From Bagarius yarrelli (taxonomy: Eukaryota; Chordata; Actinopteri; Siluriformes; Sisoridae): 64,000 nt of DNA. Where the stretch lies: assembly GCA_005784505.1 (NCBI GenBank), contig VCAZ01000202.1, forward strand, positions 483,640 to 547,639, read 5' to 3'. Below the pieces are notes generated by a model that worked only from the letters and a program-made list of their open reading frames with translations, was not told where the DNA came from and made no database searches. This document shows positions 24,906 to 37,148 of the stretch, one piece after another. The position numbers and the translations under genes are program-made. Position 1 is the stretch's first letter. Every line of letters begins with the position of its first letter.

Positions 24906-25572
24906 ACTAAAAAGACAAGCTATTGTTACACTGAGGTAACAAGCTAACGTTACCCTGAAGAGAAGAGCTAACGTTACTTTGAAGAGAAGAACGAACATTA
25001 CCCTGAAGAAACAAGCTAACGTAATCCTGAACAGATGAGCTAAAGTTGCCCTGAAGAGAACAGCTAACATTACCCTGAAGAGAAGAGCTAACGTTACCCT
25101 GAAGGGACAAGCTAACGTAATTCTGAATTGATGTTACCCTGTAGAGAAAAGCAAACATAAGCCTGAAGAGACAAGCTAACATAATCCTGAAAAGATGAGC
25201 TAACGTTTCCCTAAAAAGAAAAGCGAACATAAGCCTGAAGAGAAAAGCTAACAAAATCCTAAAGAGATGAGCTAACATTACCCTGAAAAGAGAAGTGAAC
25301 ATAAGCCTGAAGAAACAAGCTAACGTTACCCTGAAGAGACGAGATAACGTTACACTATAAAGATGAGCTAACATTACACTAAAGAGATGAGCTAACGTTA
25401 CACTATAAAGATGAGCTAACGTTACACTAAAGAGATGAGCTAACGTTACCCTGAAGAGACGAGATAACGTTACACTAAAGAGATGAGCTAACGTTACACT
25501 AAAAAGATAAGCTAACATTCCTCTGAAGAGATGAGCTAAGGTTACCCCGAACAGATGAGCTAACGTTACACT
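24906..25572. repeat. 24-bp minisatellite, about 27 imperfect units
   Basis: The unit is close to GAGATGAGCTAACGTTAC followed by CCTGAA; each contains the palindrome TAACGTTA or a variant. Because 24 is divisible by 3, the minus strand carries an 8-residue repeat (LAHLFSVT-like) open for 203 codons. No start context, splice sites or family similarity support a gene. Confidence 0.9.
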
Positions 25573-26460
25573 TCAAAATATTATAGAATAACAATGTAAT
25601 AAAAACCCAATTTTAACAAAAAAAATGTACATTCAATCTTTTTTCTATAGTCCGAAAAAAGTCCCAAGGTAAAAAAAAAAAAGATTGCATCACATACAGT
25701 AGGTTTCAGCCAGTAGGCATGGAGCATTACATATTAATGAACTTTGTAAAAACATACAGGGATTTTTGTGCTTGTATTTGTATTTGATTAAAAAAATCCT
25801 GTTTGCCTTCCATCAATTCCAACTATGAAAAGAAACAGATGCGTTTAAAAACTCTGCCACACGCTAACCAATGACCTATTTTTTTTTTTCATTCTTTTTC
25901 TCTTCCCCCAGGTCATATTGAAGAAATTCCCACAGACTTGATGTTGTATTAATTACACACAGATAAGAAAATATACAGTTGCATAAATCTAAAAGTGGAA
26001 AAAAAAGAGAAAAAACAGAAATAATAAATGTGGAAAAAAATGTAAAAGACAAAAAAATATTAAATTAAATCCTAACGAGGTATCGGTGCCTCCTTTTAGC
26101 TGTGTATTTGTAACAATAGTAAATCAAATGCCTCAGGGTGCAAAAGTTGACTATAAAACTAAAACAGCTATATGTAGGTGTGTTTCGTCAATACGGTTAC
26201 AGCCTTAGTCATCTTCGATGGGCAGTACTGGAGGCTAGTAATCAAACTTCATTCTATCTTTTGAATAAATATACTTTTGTTTGAAGAGGTAAGAACAAAG
26301 AAGAAATAAAATCTAATTGGAAAATAATTAACTTGAAGGTGTGACGCATTGACAGTTATTTATATCCTTTCTTACAGTATGTCAGTGTAAACCGATCTTA
26401 GTAATAAAATTTGCCATTGATGACTTCAAATGCTTTTAATCATTTATGGTAACAATCATT
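25573..26460. other. Intergenic, nothing recognised
   Basis: A-rich; no gene signal. Confidence 0.5.
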
Positions 26461-26590
26461 CATCTTATATACCTGCTTATTCCCTAATCCGGCGTCACGT
26501 AGATCTGATGGACTCTATCCCAGCCGTCCCTAAAAGACCGAAAGGGGGAGAGGTACACCCTGGACAGGTCACCAGTCCATCACAGGGCCA
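26461..26590. mobile_element. Dispersed fish repeat fragment
   Basis: CTCTATCCCAGCCGTCCCTA and CACCCTGGACAGGTCACCAG are text of a widespread fish repeat whose class I cannot name. Confidence 0.5.
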
Positions 26591-26636
26591 TTATAGTAAC
26601 ATTTAATAATAAAATTTAACTATTAATGGTTTAAAA

Positions 26637-26720
26637 CAGCGGTTCCCAATAGGTGGGTCCAACCCACAAGGGGGCCTCAGCGAGCTCTGTAGGGGCAGCG
26701 TCATATTTTGAAAAATGTTG
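26637..26720. mobile_element. hAT-type terminus
   Basis: CAGCGGTTCCCAATAGGTGG followed by GGGCCTCAGCG resembles the common hAT end CAGTGGTTCCCAACC. The other end is not identified; 26750-27000 may be its remains. Confidence 0.4.
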
Positions 26721-27024
26721 AGCAGTAAGCATTAAGAACTGCATTAGCTAATTTTATCCATGATCCCCTGGTTGACCACAAAAATTAGAAAAATTTGTGA
26801 TTCGTCCTCCACAAAAATGACAGAGTCGTACTAATTCTCCTTCAGCAGCTGATAGTAATGACCCAGACATACTAGGAGACGGGTGACGGAGCTCCCACCA
26901 ATTTGGGTTGCAGTGCTTAGTAACACTGGAAACACGAAATACAGAAAATTCCAAGAGCGATAATGTCATTAAATGTAAAGAGGAGGCACCTAAAATATTT
27001 TCTTAAGGGAAAGGGGGTCTCAAA

Positions 27025-27145
27025 GACTTACATTTATCACATTTATAACATGTCTGTCACATAGATGTTTGGCAACCTGAAATTATTTATTGTTGTCAAA
27101 CATCTATGTGACAGACAGTTGTTATAAATGTGATAAATGTAAGTC
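27025..27145. repeat. Near-perfect long inverted repeat around a SINE tail
   Basis: The left arm 27025-27071 (GACTTACATTTATCACATTT, then GTCTGTCACATAGATGTTTG) is the complement of 27097-27145 with one small gap. The spacer is about 25 bp. The outer part of each arm is the family A SINE core sequence. Confidence 0.9.
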
Positions 27146-27188
27146 GCTCTGGATAACGGTGTCTACCAAATGCAGTAAATGTAAATGT
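27125..27188 (+). mobile_element. SINE family A tail
   Basis: ATGTAAGTCGCTCTGGATAA and the terminal TAAATGTAAATG. Confidence 0.75.
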
Positions 27189-28109
27189 ATTAACAAAATA
27201 ATCTTTTAGAAAGGCCTCCTGGGTCCGATTCCGCCTAGGAAACCAACCGCCCACCCACCACCCCCCTTTCCCAAGGTTTACCTTTGTCCTGTCCTACTAT
27301 ATATATTTATTATTATTATATATATCTGCATTAAAAAAAAAAGAATTTAGCCTGGGGCCTCGACTTTATAATAGACATCCACTACACAGCAAATATATAT
27401 AAAAAATATATGTTGAAATTATTATTTTTTTATTTCAACAGGCAAGCCGACAGCGAGAGTGGCTGGAAAAACTCAGTGAGAAGAAAACCCATCCTAATCT
27501 GGGTCAGTGTTAATATTGCCCTATATACATACGTTTATATATTAAAAAAATACACATTGGTAATACGATTTTTCCTTTATTTAAATCAGGGCATTAACTT
27601 GCTAAAGACAAAGTTTTCTTAACTGCAAGAAAATAAGCCAAACTTAAGAATGTAACATTTGCTGATTTTACTAGGAAAGAACATTTTTCATTGTGTTTTC
27701 AGCAGATTACTAATGCACACTGGACCATCTCAAATATTTATGTTTGCGTGAATCACGGACAACCCGTAGCTTTGAGAATTTAAGCAGTACAGTACAGTGT
27801 GTGGGTGTGTATGGTTCTATCAAAGCTCATCAACTCATTAGGTTTGTGTGTGTATTGTCTGCACAGCTTCCTGCATTACACATATGTCACGAAAGGTCAT
27901 CCTTTTTGTCTGCCTGCCTTCTGGAGCTTTCATAACTCTACTCGTCTTTTGCTTTATTTATAATATAACCTTTGCTTCGTATACGCGTTCACTATCTTAA
28001 TTAATTGCGACTTATTAAATATTTAGAGCCACTCCTGACCTTAGGGGTGACCTTAGGCAGGTATGATTTGGTTGATTGGTTGACAATAAGAACAGAGGAA
28101 TAAATTCTT
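27189..28109. other. Intergenic, nothing recognised
   Basis: A short AT run at about 27298-27326; no gene signal. Confidence 0.5.
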
Positions 28110-28288
28110 TTAACCCCTTAACCCTTTATTCCATTAACCCTACATTCTTTTATGGGATTAAGAATTAACAATAAATTGTTAAGGGAATAAAATGGAATAA
28201 AAGGTTAAGGGAATGAAGGGTTAAGGGAATGAAGGGTTAAGGGAATAAAAGGTTAATGGAATAAAAGGTTAATGGAATAAAGAGAAAA
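28110..28288. repeat. Short tandem array, 15-17-bp units, with an inverted part
   Basis: GGGTTAAGGGAATGAA and AAGGTTAATGGAATAA units follow each other; the first 40 bp (CCCCTTAACCCTTTATTCC) are in inverted orientation. Confidence 0.8.
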
Positions 28289-29754
28289 TATGCCACCGTT
28301 GCTAGCAATTATGGGTCCTACGAAAGAATATTGAGTCTGGCTGTTTGCCACACCCATTTTACACCAAATATTATAACTATTATGTTACAGCTATGCTCTC
28401 TGGGGCCCTCAGTCTCCGCTTAGTTGACTTATGCCTTGAGCTGGCTCTGCTAACTTTATAGCCACCGATAGACAATGGTAATTATAAAAAAAATGCAATA
28501 ATAAATGGAAAAAACAATGCAATGTTATGTTAAAGGGATGCAGGAGAAGGAAAAGACTGGTATGATGTAAGAAACATAGCTACAACGATGCAGCAATTAA
28601 CACAAAACACAGAGATGAGACATAGGAGAAAAGAATGTCAACCATCGCCACAGCCTCCTTCTATAAATACAAAACGTGTATAATTATTAAATATATGTCT
28701 GGTAAATAACATTGTGCTGTTGAATCTGTCTATAAGCTTTAAATTATTTTGAATGTCAGACACCGTATGACATAATATGTGAAGTTTTTTTCCCCAATTT
28801 AACCATTTATATAAACCAGTGTTTCTGCTAACACTATCGTTAAAGCTGATGTTACAGAAAAGTCATCAAAACCTACAGATTAGATTTGAGAATTCGGCAA
28901 GGATGGGATATAACGTGTGAAAAAGCTCTTACATTGTTTCACACGTGAAAGTAAAAAAAAATAAATCCTCAGAGGATGAAGCCTAGATGTTTTCTCCAGA
29001 TCACATGACTAACTTTTCACCCTATTAATTCATGTTGATTTGATTGTCGAGCTGGAAACAAACTCACATTTTTAATAAGATCTAAAAAAAATAATAATAA
29101 TAAAAAGATTTCCTTCTGAAAAACAGAGTCTGTGTTTGGTGTCCATAATGTTTTTACAGCTGACACTAATAAAATTAAATTAGCTTGGCCTAAGGGAGAA
29201 TTCTAGTTTTAATTATTTATTTAGCATTGCATAACCATCATCCAGGAACTGTTATCTTTTTTTTGTCACCCCACTTGGATTTCCAGTATCCCAGCAAGCC
29301 TACAAATTCCTCAAGTTGTCTAACCTAAAGTGTATAAACCAGAGTGCATGATTTTATACATTTAATTTACAATCATTTCTCAGTACCACCCCAAGTTTCT
29401 CCGTACAACCTGACATTATACATTGTGACTTGCTCTTCCTCCAAACACTAAATTATATTTAAAGAATTTTATTTTAATGTGATGTAATTTCACACATTAG
29501 ATTCACCACCAGGAAGATTGAGAAACACTGTTTTTAAGGTTACAGCGCAATAAGTTTATTAGGTTTGTCATGATGGGAAGAGATACAAACTTGTAAACAC
29601 TATGATACTGATTAAAACAGGTTAAAAACACGGTGTTTGTCGGCCCCTTGTGGCCATCTGTCATATTTCACTCAACTATAACTTTACTAATCAATTTATT
29701 CTACATGTTTCTACATGGTCTGTAATTAATAGAGAGCAAGAAATAGAGACATGA
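28289..29754. other. Intergenic, nothing recognised
   Basis: AT-rich; no gene signal before the tandem array. Confidence 0.5.
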
Positions 29755-30195
29755 TTTAGAGTCACAATTTATCTCTTAATTATGACTGTTTAAGTCATCA
29801 TTTAGATTTTTTAAATTTTTATAATTATGACATGGTCTTAATTTCGACATTTTATTTCTTTATTGTGACTTTTAAAGTCATAATATCTCCTTTCTCTTCA
29901 TTATTATGACATTTAATGTCATTATTTTTATCTCATAATTATAACTTATAATGTCATAATTTCAACTATTCATTTAGTAAATATGATTTTTGAAGTCATA
30001 ATATCTTTTTATCCCATAATTATGACTTATAATATCATAATTTTTTTTTATCTCCTAATTATGACTGTCATAATTTCAAGTTTTTATCTCACAATTATGA
30101 CATTTAAAGTCTTAATTTCAACTTTTTATTTAGTAATTATGATTATGATTGTAAGTCATAATATCTCCTTTTTCCTCACAGTTATGGCTTTTAAA
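29755..30195. repeat. AT-rich tandem array of TCATAATTATGAC-type units
   Basis: About ten units of roughly 40-45 bp contain ATAATTATGACTT, AAAGTCATAAT and TTTCAACTTTTTAT. The units contain short palindromes (ATAATTAT; GACTTTAAAGTC-like). It ends about 130 bp before the YY1 site of gusb. A related array is at 58031-58277. Confidence 0.85.
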
Positions 30196-30326
30196 GTCTT
30201 TAATATAGAATTTGGAATTTTGTGTTGGCGGAAATCATCTTTCATACAAAACTGCTTACAAATGTGATAAAAAAGCTGAACTGAACAAAATTCGAAGCGC
30301 TCGTGTTGGTAATGTAGTACCTATTC

Positions 30327-30337
30327 AAGATGGCGGC
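30327..30337 (+). promoter_or_regulatory. YY1-type site in gusb promoter
   Basis: AAGATGGCGGC matches the classic YY1 core found near many TATA-less vertebrate promoters. It lies about 165 bp before the gusb start codon. No TATA box is obvious nearby. The assignment is by motif only. Confidence 0.6.
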
Positions 30338-30370
30338 GCAAACTACAGACTCGCTACAGGACGAAAGATG

Positions 30371-30422
30371 TCACATGATGACATGTCACATGACACGTCA
30401 TGTGATGCGTGTAATCATGTGA
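30371..30422 (+). promoter_or_regulatory. Cluster of four M-box/CLEAR-like E-boxes upstream of gusb
   Basis: The 8-mer TCACATGA or its complement TCATGTGA occurs four times: 30371-30378, 30386-30393, 30398-30405 and 30415-30422. This CATGTG-type box is the preferred M-box of MiT/TFE factors (MITF, TFEB, TFE3). TFEB activates lysosomal genes through the related CLEAR motif GTCACGTGAC. The cluster ends about 78 bp upstream of the gusb ATG, so it probably lies in the core promoter or 5' UTR. The binding role is inferred. Confidence 0.6.
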
Positions 30423-30499
30423 AAAGTAGCGGAAGTAGAGGAGAAATCAGGCGAGGCGGAACGCATGTCCTCACTGTAACACTGAGTTAAGAGTTAAAA

Positions 30500-33400
30500 A
30501 TGTGGCTGTTAAACTGTGTGTGTGTTGCTGCCGTGTGGAGGTTGTGTGTGTCAGTGGACGGCGGGATGCTTTTCCCCCAGGAGTCTCCATCGCGGGAGGT
30601 GAAGGAGCTAAACGGACTGTGGAGTTTCAGAGCAGATTCCTCTCCCGACAGGAAACAGGGGTTCGATCAGTTTTGGTTTAAAAGACCGTTAGCAGAGGTA
30701 CATACTGACACACTCGCACAGATATTACTCTCACACACACACACACACACACGAATCAGTGCAATGGAATCAATGGTTAAATGTCGAGATTTCACGATGT
30801 CAGCATATTAATCATAGTTAGTGAATAAAATATCGTTATGATCATAAATCAGAGTTAGGTATGTAGTTTTGATCAGGGGCAAATAATTTATATTTGCAGC
30901 ATTTGGCAGACGTCCTTATGCAGAGCGACTTGTTCTACAACTGAGCAATTGGGGGGGTTAAGGGCCTTGCTCAGGGGCCCAGCAGTGGGGGATTGGTGGC
31001 TGGGAATCGAACCCGGCTCCTCAAGTTGGTAGTCTAACAACTTAACCAATGCGCTTCCACTTCCCCGTGGTGTTGGGGGAAAAATACCAAGAGACAACAA
31101 CCCAAATTCAAAGATAAATAAACAGAAAAAAGGTATTTTTGCTCTAAACTTCAGCTCTGTATGCAGAGAAAAATGAATAAAGGGTTGCAAATGTGGCCCA
31201 TGGTGAGTTTAAAAAGTCAGAAATGATGTGTTTTGGTTCATATTCAATTCTGGTGTGTAGTTATAAAATGGCAGCCTGGTGGTGTAGGAAATGGTCCATC
31301 GTCAGGATTGTACTAATTGCCATGTGTTTTATGGTGTCCATGTGGGAAATAGGACATTTTTCCACATGTTTATGTAATGTTTTGTCACTGGCAAGATTTA
31401 TCTTACTGTATAACAGGATTCTAGGAAACTCATCAGAAACAATGTGAGTTATTTTTCCATTTAAATATATTTTCTATAAAGGTCCCTGTTAATGACTTGT
31501 TACTATAGATTACAAATATATAAACCATCCGTAATAGAAAAACATCTGACGTTACACCACATCATGTCATTTACACATGCACAAAACCCGTTTTATATTT
31601 GCACTAATAATAATTTTTGGTAAAACTGCATCTACATCATGTATTTTGTTCCTTCTTTTTTATTCTCTTATTTATTTCATAAAGGATTGTGTTGTTCAGT
31701 AATTGATTCCTGTACACATGATTATAAACTTGTTGAATCTTTGTCTTCATTTAACAACTAGGGTTGCACAATTAAATTTCCTGGAAATTAAGAAGTTAAG
31801 AATAAACAGGGATATTAATGGGAATTAATGGGAATTTATAAATTGGGCAAAATTGGAGGTTGACCTATAACGGGGAACTAAAATGTAGTTGAAACTGAAC
31901 AGAACTGCATGTCATTTCTTAAATCCTGCACACAAAATGATGTCTCACGCTTTTTTTTTTCCATTTTGGTGAATATTATTGTAAAGATAGATATTACATA
32001 TTTGTTTATAAATAAAAATTGATGCATAAAGTAATGTTTTACTTTATTTTTTTTTTTTTTTTTTTTCATTCAACAGTTGACTTAAAAAGTTTTACTTAAA
32101 ATTGATTTAAAGTAAAAAAAAAAAAAAAAGTAAAATGTGTATTAGTTTGCTTGCATGTCATTTTATGACAAAATGTTTCTATATACAGTTTATATACATT
32201 TCCCCAAATTTTTAGATAAATCAAATAAATTCCGGTTAAGTTTCCAATTTGGAATCTTTATAATTCCTGAGATAAAAATCCCAAGGAAACGTTCTGAAAA
32301 TTTACCCTTTGCAACCGTACGCACAACTCGCCGTGTCCTCACCAATGCCTGTGTTTGTGCTGTGCTTCTGTCCATCTCCAGTCCGGTCCTGTCGTTGACA
32401 TGCCAGTGCCGTCCAGCTTCAATGATATAACTCAGAACCCTGAACTGAGAGATTTCATTGGCTGGGTGTGGTACGAGAGGGAGGTGTGGGTTCCTCAGCG
32501 CTGGCTTCAGAACAAGGATACGAGGATTATGCTCAGGGTTGGAAGTGCTCATTATTATGCAGTGGTTGTAAGTAATGACGGTTTTTGTCACTGTTTTATT
32601 TGTAGATCATGCGTGAATATTGATTTTCAGAAGTAATTGCACCCTCTGTATATACATATTTTTCCTTTTTTTAATTTTTTTATAAAACATTCATTAGGGC
32701 TGTGTAATTGGTAGGGGCCTCACAATACGATACATATTACGATACATACAATGGGTCACGATACAATATATCATAACTGTGCAATTGCAATTCTTTAAAA
32801 AATTAAATGTAAAACAAATACAAATCTGGGGGCGCTCTTATTTTTTCCGCCATGTTCGCTTTTGAGAGAATGGAGTGGAGGAGGAAGTGGTTGGACACAC
32901 TGAGGGATTTCATTAAATATTAACGTAAACACCAATCAGTTTAAAGCATCATTAAAAATATATCGGTATTCGAGGTTATAATATCGATACGCTATCTTGA
33001 AAAAATAATATCGTGATAGTTAGCTGTATCGATATGTTTACATAGCTCTAGAATTCATGATAATCAAAAAAAAAAGGTATAAACAGCTGGAGGGTTTTGT
33101 ATGGGCTATTCTGCCAGTGGGTAAACGGGGTCCAGGTGATGGAGCATGAAGGTGGCCATCTTCCATTTGAAGCACAAATCAGTGAAGTAATCCAGATGGA
33201 TCCCAAGATGCCATGTCGCATCACCATCGCTGTTAATAACACCCTGAACCTGCACACACTTCCACCAGGAACCATCCAGTACATGAATGATCCTACCAGG
33301 TAACAAATCTTTCCTTATTTACCAGCATGAAGCTAATAACTCATGCTAAACATTGCCGCCATGTCTGTTGCCAGATACCCTGCGGGTTACTTTGTCCAAA

Positions 33401-36400
33401 ACACCAACTTTGATTTCTTTAACTATGCGGGAATACATCGCTCGGTGTCTTTGTACACAACTCCAAAGGCATACATCGATGACATCACTGTGACAACTTC
33501 CTTCTCAGACAGTACTGGTGCGTAATCTTAAGGTTTTTGTCTATTTTTATGTTTGGTATCTTGTCTAATATGACTTTGTTGACCTGTATCATCACAGAGG
33601 CTTAGTGATTAGCACTTTATGCTTTAAGGATAGATTTTTTTATTTGTCTGTTGTGTGTAAAGGGTACCACCACCCAGTTCCTGTGGATATGCAATGGAGT
33701 AAATAACTTGTTTGTTCTAGGGGTTGTGAAATACAATGTGAAACCGGAGGGCAGTACCAAACCCTCTGTGAAGGTCACACTTACGGATAAAGATGGACGA
33801 TGTGTGGCCACTGCGAATGAAACGCTTGGTGTTCTCAAAGTGCCTGAGGTTAACCTGTGGTGGCCGTATTTGATGCACCAGAACCCAGGATACCTGTACT
33901 CTATGGAGGTGAGAGATGCTGTGGTGTGTTAAGTGATAGATGATGTTGATTGTACTTTTAGATGTGTGCTTATCTCTAAAATTACACATGAAAAGATCTA
34001 CACAAAGACCCAACTAATTTATTTTAATTAACTCAAATTAATAGCAAAATTATTGTACCTGTGGTGTGTTTCATCTCATTTTAACCGAGTGGTTTAGGAT
34101 TGGGGGCCTTGCCACCAAATTGCTGCCGCTGGGAATTGAACCTGCGATTCCTGGACAGCTTAACCATTGAGCTGCCACTTTCCCGCAGGTTCAGCTCACG
34201 GCAGAGAGTGGGGTTGTGGATTACTACATGCTGCCGGTGGGCATTCGCACCGTCATGGTCACCAGTACGCAGTTCCTCATCAACAACAAACCTTTCTACT
34301 TTCACGGAGTCAACAAGCATGAAGATGCAGATGTAAGTACCACCAGGTGGCATCAAAACTTCTTTAAAACTCTAGAACCTACTCTGTGGCAGTAAATTGG
34401 GTTCTGGAATATTTGATTATTTTATGGCTGTATAATGAGTGAGAGAATTGCACCTTTTTACGGATTTGGTGATCAGTGTTGTAAAATTTACATTTTTAGC
34501 ATTTGGCAGACACCCATATCCAGAACGACTTACGATTATTTAATTTCTGATATTGTTGGGTGTTTGGGAGTTAGGGGCTTTACCCAGGGGCCCACCAGTC
34601 ACAGTTTGGTGGTGCTGGGAATCAAATCTTCTGGTTAGCATTCTATCATCCTTAATTACTTTTACAGCATTTGGCAGACGCCCTTTTCCAGATCGACTTG
34701 TACTTTAACTCTTACCAAATTGAGCAATTAGGGGGTTAAGGGCCTTGCTTAGGGGCCCAGCAGTGTAAACTTGGTGGTGCTGGAAATAGATTGTTGGCAT
34801 TTTGGCAGACCTTTTTTTTTATCCAGAGCGACTTGCACATCATTTGTACAGCTGAGCATCTGAGGGTTAAGTCCCCTGATCTATAGGGCCTAACAATAGT
34901 AGCTTGCTGTTTATGGGAATTGAACCCATGAGCTTCCGTATTCACCAGTCCCAGTGTGTGTATATGTGTAGCTAGGTGCTAAAGAATACACTACAAACTC
35001 CACACTTGCACTGCGCGCTTTAAACTTTAGCGTCTAGACTTAACTTTAACAGAGTAGTATTGTTTTAAACAGAAAACTTTACAGACAGGAAGTGTAGAAA
35101 AAAGTGTTCTATTTAATGGCAAATTAACTCAAATGACATTGTTGGATTCTACACAATACCTTAACCTTTTTCTTTGAAAATAATAATAAATTCCACATTG
35201 TGATGCTAATTTATTAGACATTGGTCCATTGCAGCATAATCGCCCATTAAAAAAAAAAAAATTTAAAAAAATACTCGGTCAGTGTCAGCGCCCCACCCTT
35301 TTTTTAGTTATGTAAGCAAAGCTGCAAGTGTTCCATACTTTATTTATTTATTTATTTATTTTTTGTTTAAGAAGTGCATCATCCAGATACTTAAAATGTC
35401 ATCTGGATTAAACCCCATTAAATGCTCCAGAAGATGAATTGTCTTGTATACCCTGTTTTGTTTGTTTGGTTTTTTTTACCCCAATGTTGCATCAGAGGAA
35501 ACTTGCATGTTTGGCAAGCAATTGGACACAATAGCATTGCTGCAGATTTCTTTCACTATTGTAGCTGCAGTTATTCCTGATGATACACTATAAGCACGCT
35601 TTCTCTTGCGTTGTAGATTCGAGGAAAGGGCTTTGACTGGCCTCTCGTTGTAAAAGATTTCAACCTAATGAAGTGGATGGGCGCAAACTCGTTCCGCACT
35701 AGTCACTACCCGTATGCAGAGGAGATCCTGCAGATGGCTGACCGTCATGGCATTGTAGTTATCGACGAGTGTCCCGGAGTGGGCATCAAAGACATGTAAG
35801 ACATCGCAAGCTGTGTAAAGTACAACACGGCGTTTGGGACGTGTGATTGTACGGTTTGAATAGTTTTAACGATTTACTTTCTCTCTAGACGCAGCTTTGG
35901 TAATGCCTCACTGGCGCATCACCTTGTGGTCATGAAGGAGCTGATAAGACGGGATAAGAATCACCCTTCTGTGGTCATGTGGTCTGTAGCCAATGAGCCG
36001 GCAGCTGAGATGCCTCCAGCCGGCTTCTATTTCAGGTAGGAATCAACAATAAAACAAAAAGGTTTTCATTAACGCTTTTTATGGCCAAAAGTTTGTGGAC
36101 ACAAACCGTACCGAAAAAATGCCTTTTTATGATATAACGTTAAATTATTTCATCGTTCAAAACTTTGTTCTAGCATGACAATACCTCTGTGCACAAAGCC
36201 CCTGAGCTCCACTAGGACATGCTGTGATCTGTTTGGTGTGTAAGAAATTGAATGTCCTGCACAAAGCCCTGATTCTGACTCAAACTCCTTTCAACTGAAC
36301 ACCGACTGCATCCCAGCCCTCCTCACCTCAACATTAGTGTCTGATCTCAATAATACTTATATATTGTGACTAAATGGGTAAATTTATACAGCTACACCTT

Positions 36401-37117
36401 TTTAAAATCTAGTGGAAAACCTTTTCAGAAGTGTGGAGGTTATTGAAGGGGTAAAAGTTAAAACCAAATCTGGAATAAGATGTGCAAAAGCATCCATCAC
36501 ATCCATATGCTTCATCATATGGATGTGAAGTTTAGCTGTCCCAATACTTTTGTCTTTTTTTTTTCTTTCTTTTTCTTCTTTCTTTTTTTTCTTTCTTTCT
36601 TTCTTTCTTTGCAATACACCGTACGTGATTTTTTTTTTTTACATAAATAACATTTGTACTTCTTTTAATTATTCTTTCATTTAAGTGATAGACACTTTCG
36701 TACATATCTAAAGGTAGATACTATATATAGATCTACCAATTGTTTTAATACAAAACAATAATAAAACATTTTAAGCTACAAAAAAATCTTCTCTTTGCTT
36801 AATAGCATGATGCTTGTTGTCGTTATTAGTTTTTAATCGTTTATGTAAATGAGATTAATAGAAATTTTTGCCTGTATTTGTTTATCACCTGCAGCTTCTC
36901 AGTGTTAACCTTTTGGATTTTTTTTTTTTTTTTTCTTCGTTGCTTTAAATCTGTTGATTTTACATGGGTAATGCTTTAACCGAGAGGAATCAAAATATTT
37001 ATTGGAACAGGCCAATGTTTCCGCTGTTTTATTATAATAACCGCTCGATTCCTGCTATAAAAAGTCTTGTTGAGATTTTGGCTTGGGTTTAAAAAGCCCT
37101 GTTTAATTTCCACTAAA

Positions 37118-37148
<31 letters not shown>

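Noticed and set aside
24907..25518. 203-codon minus-strand frame with 8-residue repeats
   Set aside because: It is the translation of a 24-bp minisatellite; no start context, splice sites or family similarity.
24906..25572. CRISPR array
   Set aside because: Units are contiguous with no unique spacers, and the DNA is vertebrate.
28110..28288. Interstitial telomeric repeat
   Set aside because: Units contain GGGTTA but the period is 15-17 bp with GGAATAAA text, not TTAGGG arrays.
30212..30490. 92-codon frame just before the gusb start
   Set aside because: No family similarity; it covers the promoter motifs and ends 9 nt before the gusb ATG. Could at most be an upstream frame in the 5' UTR.
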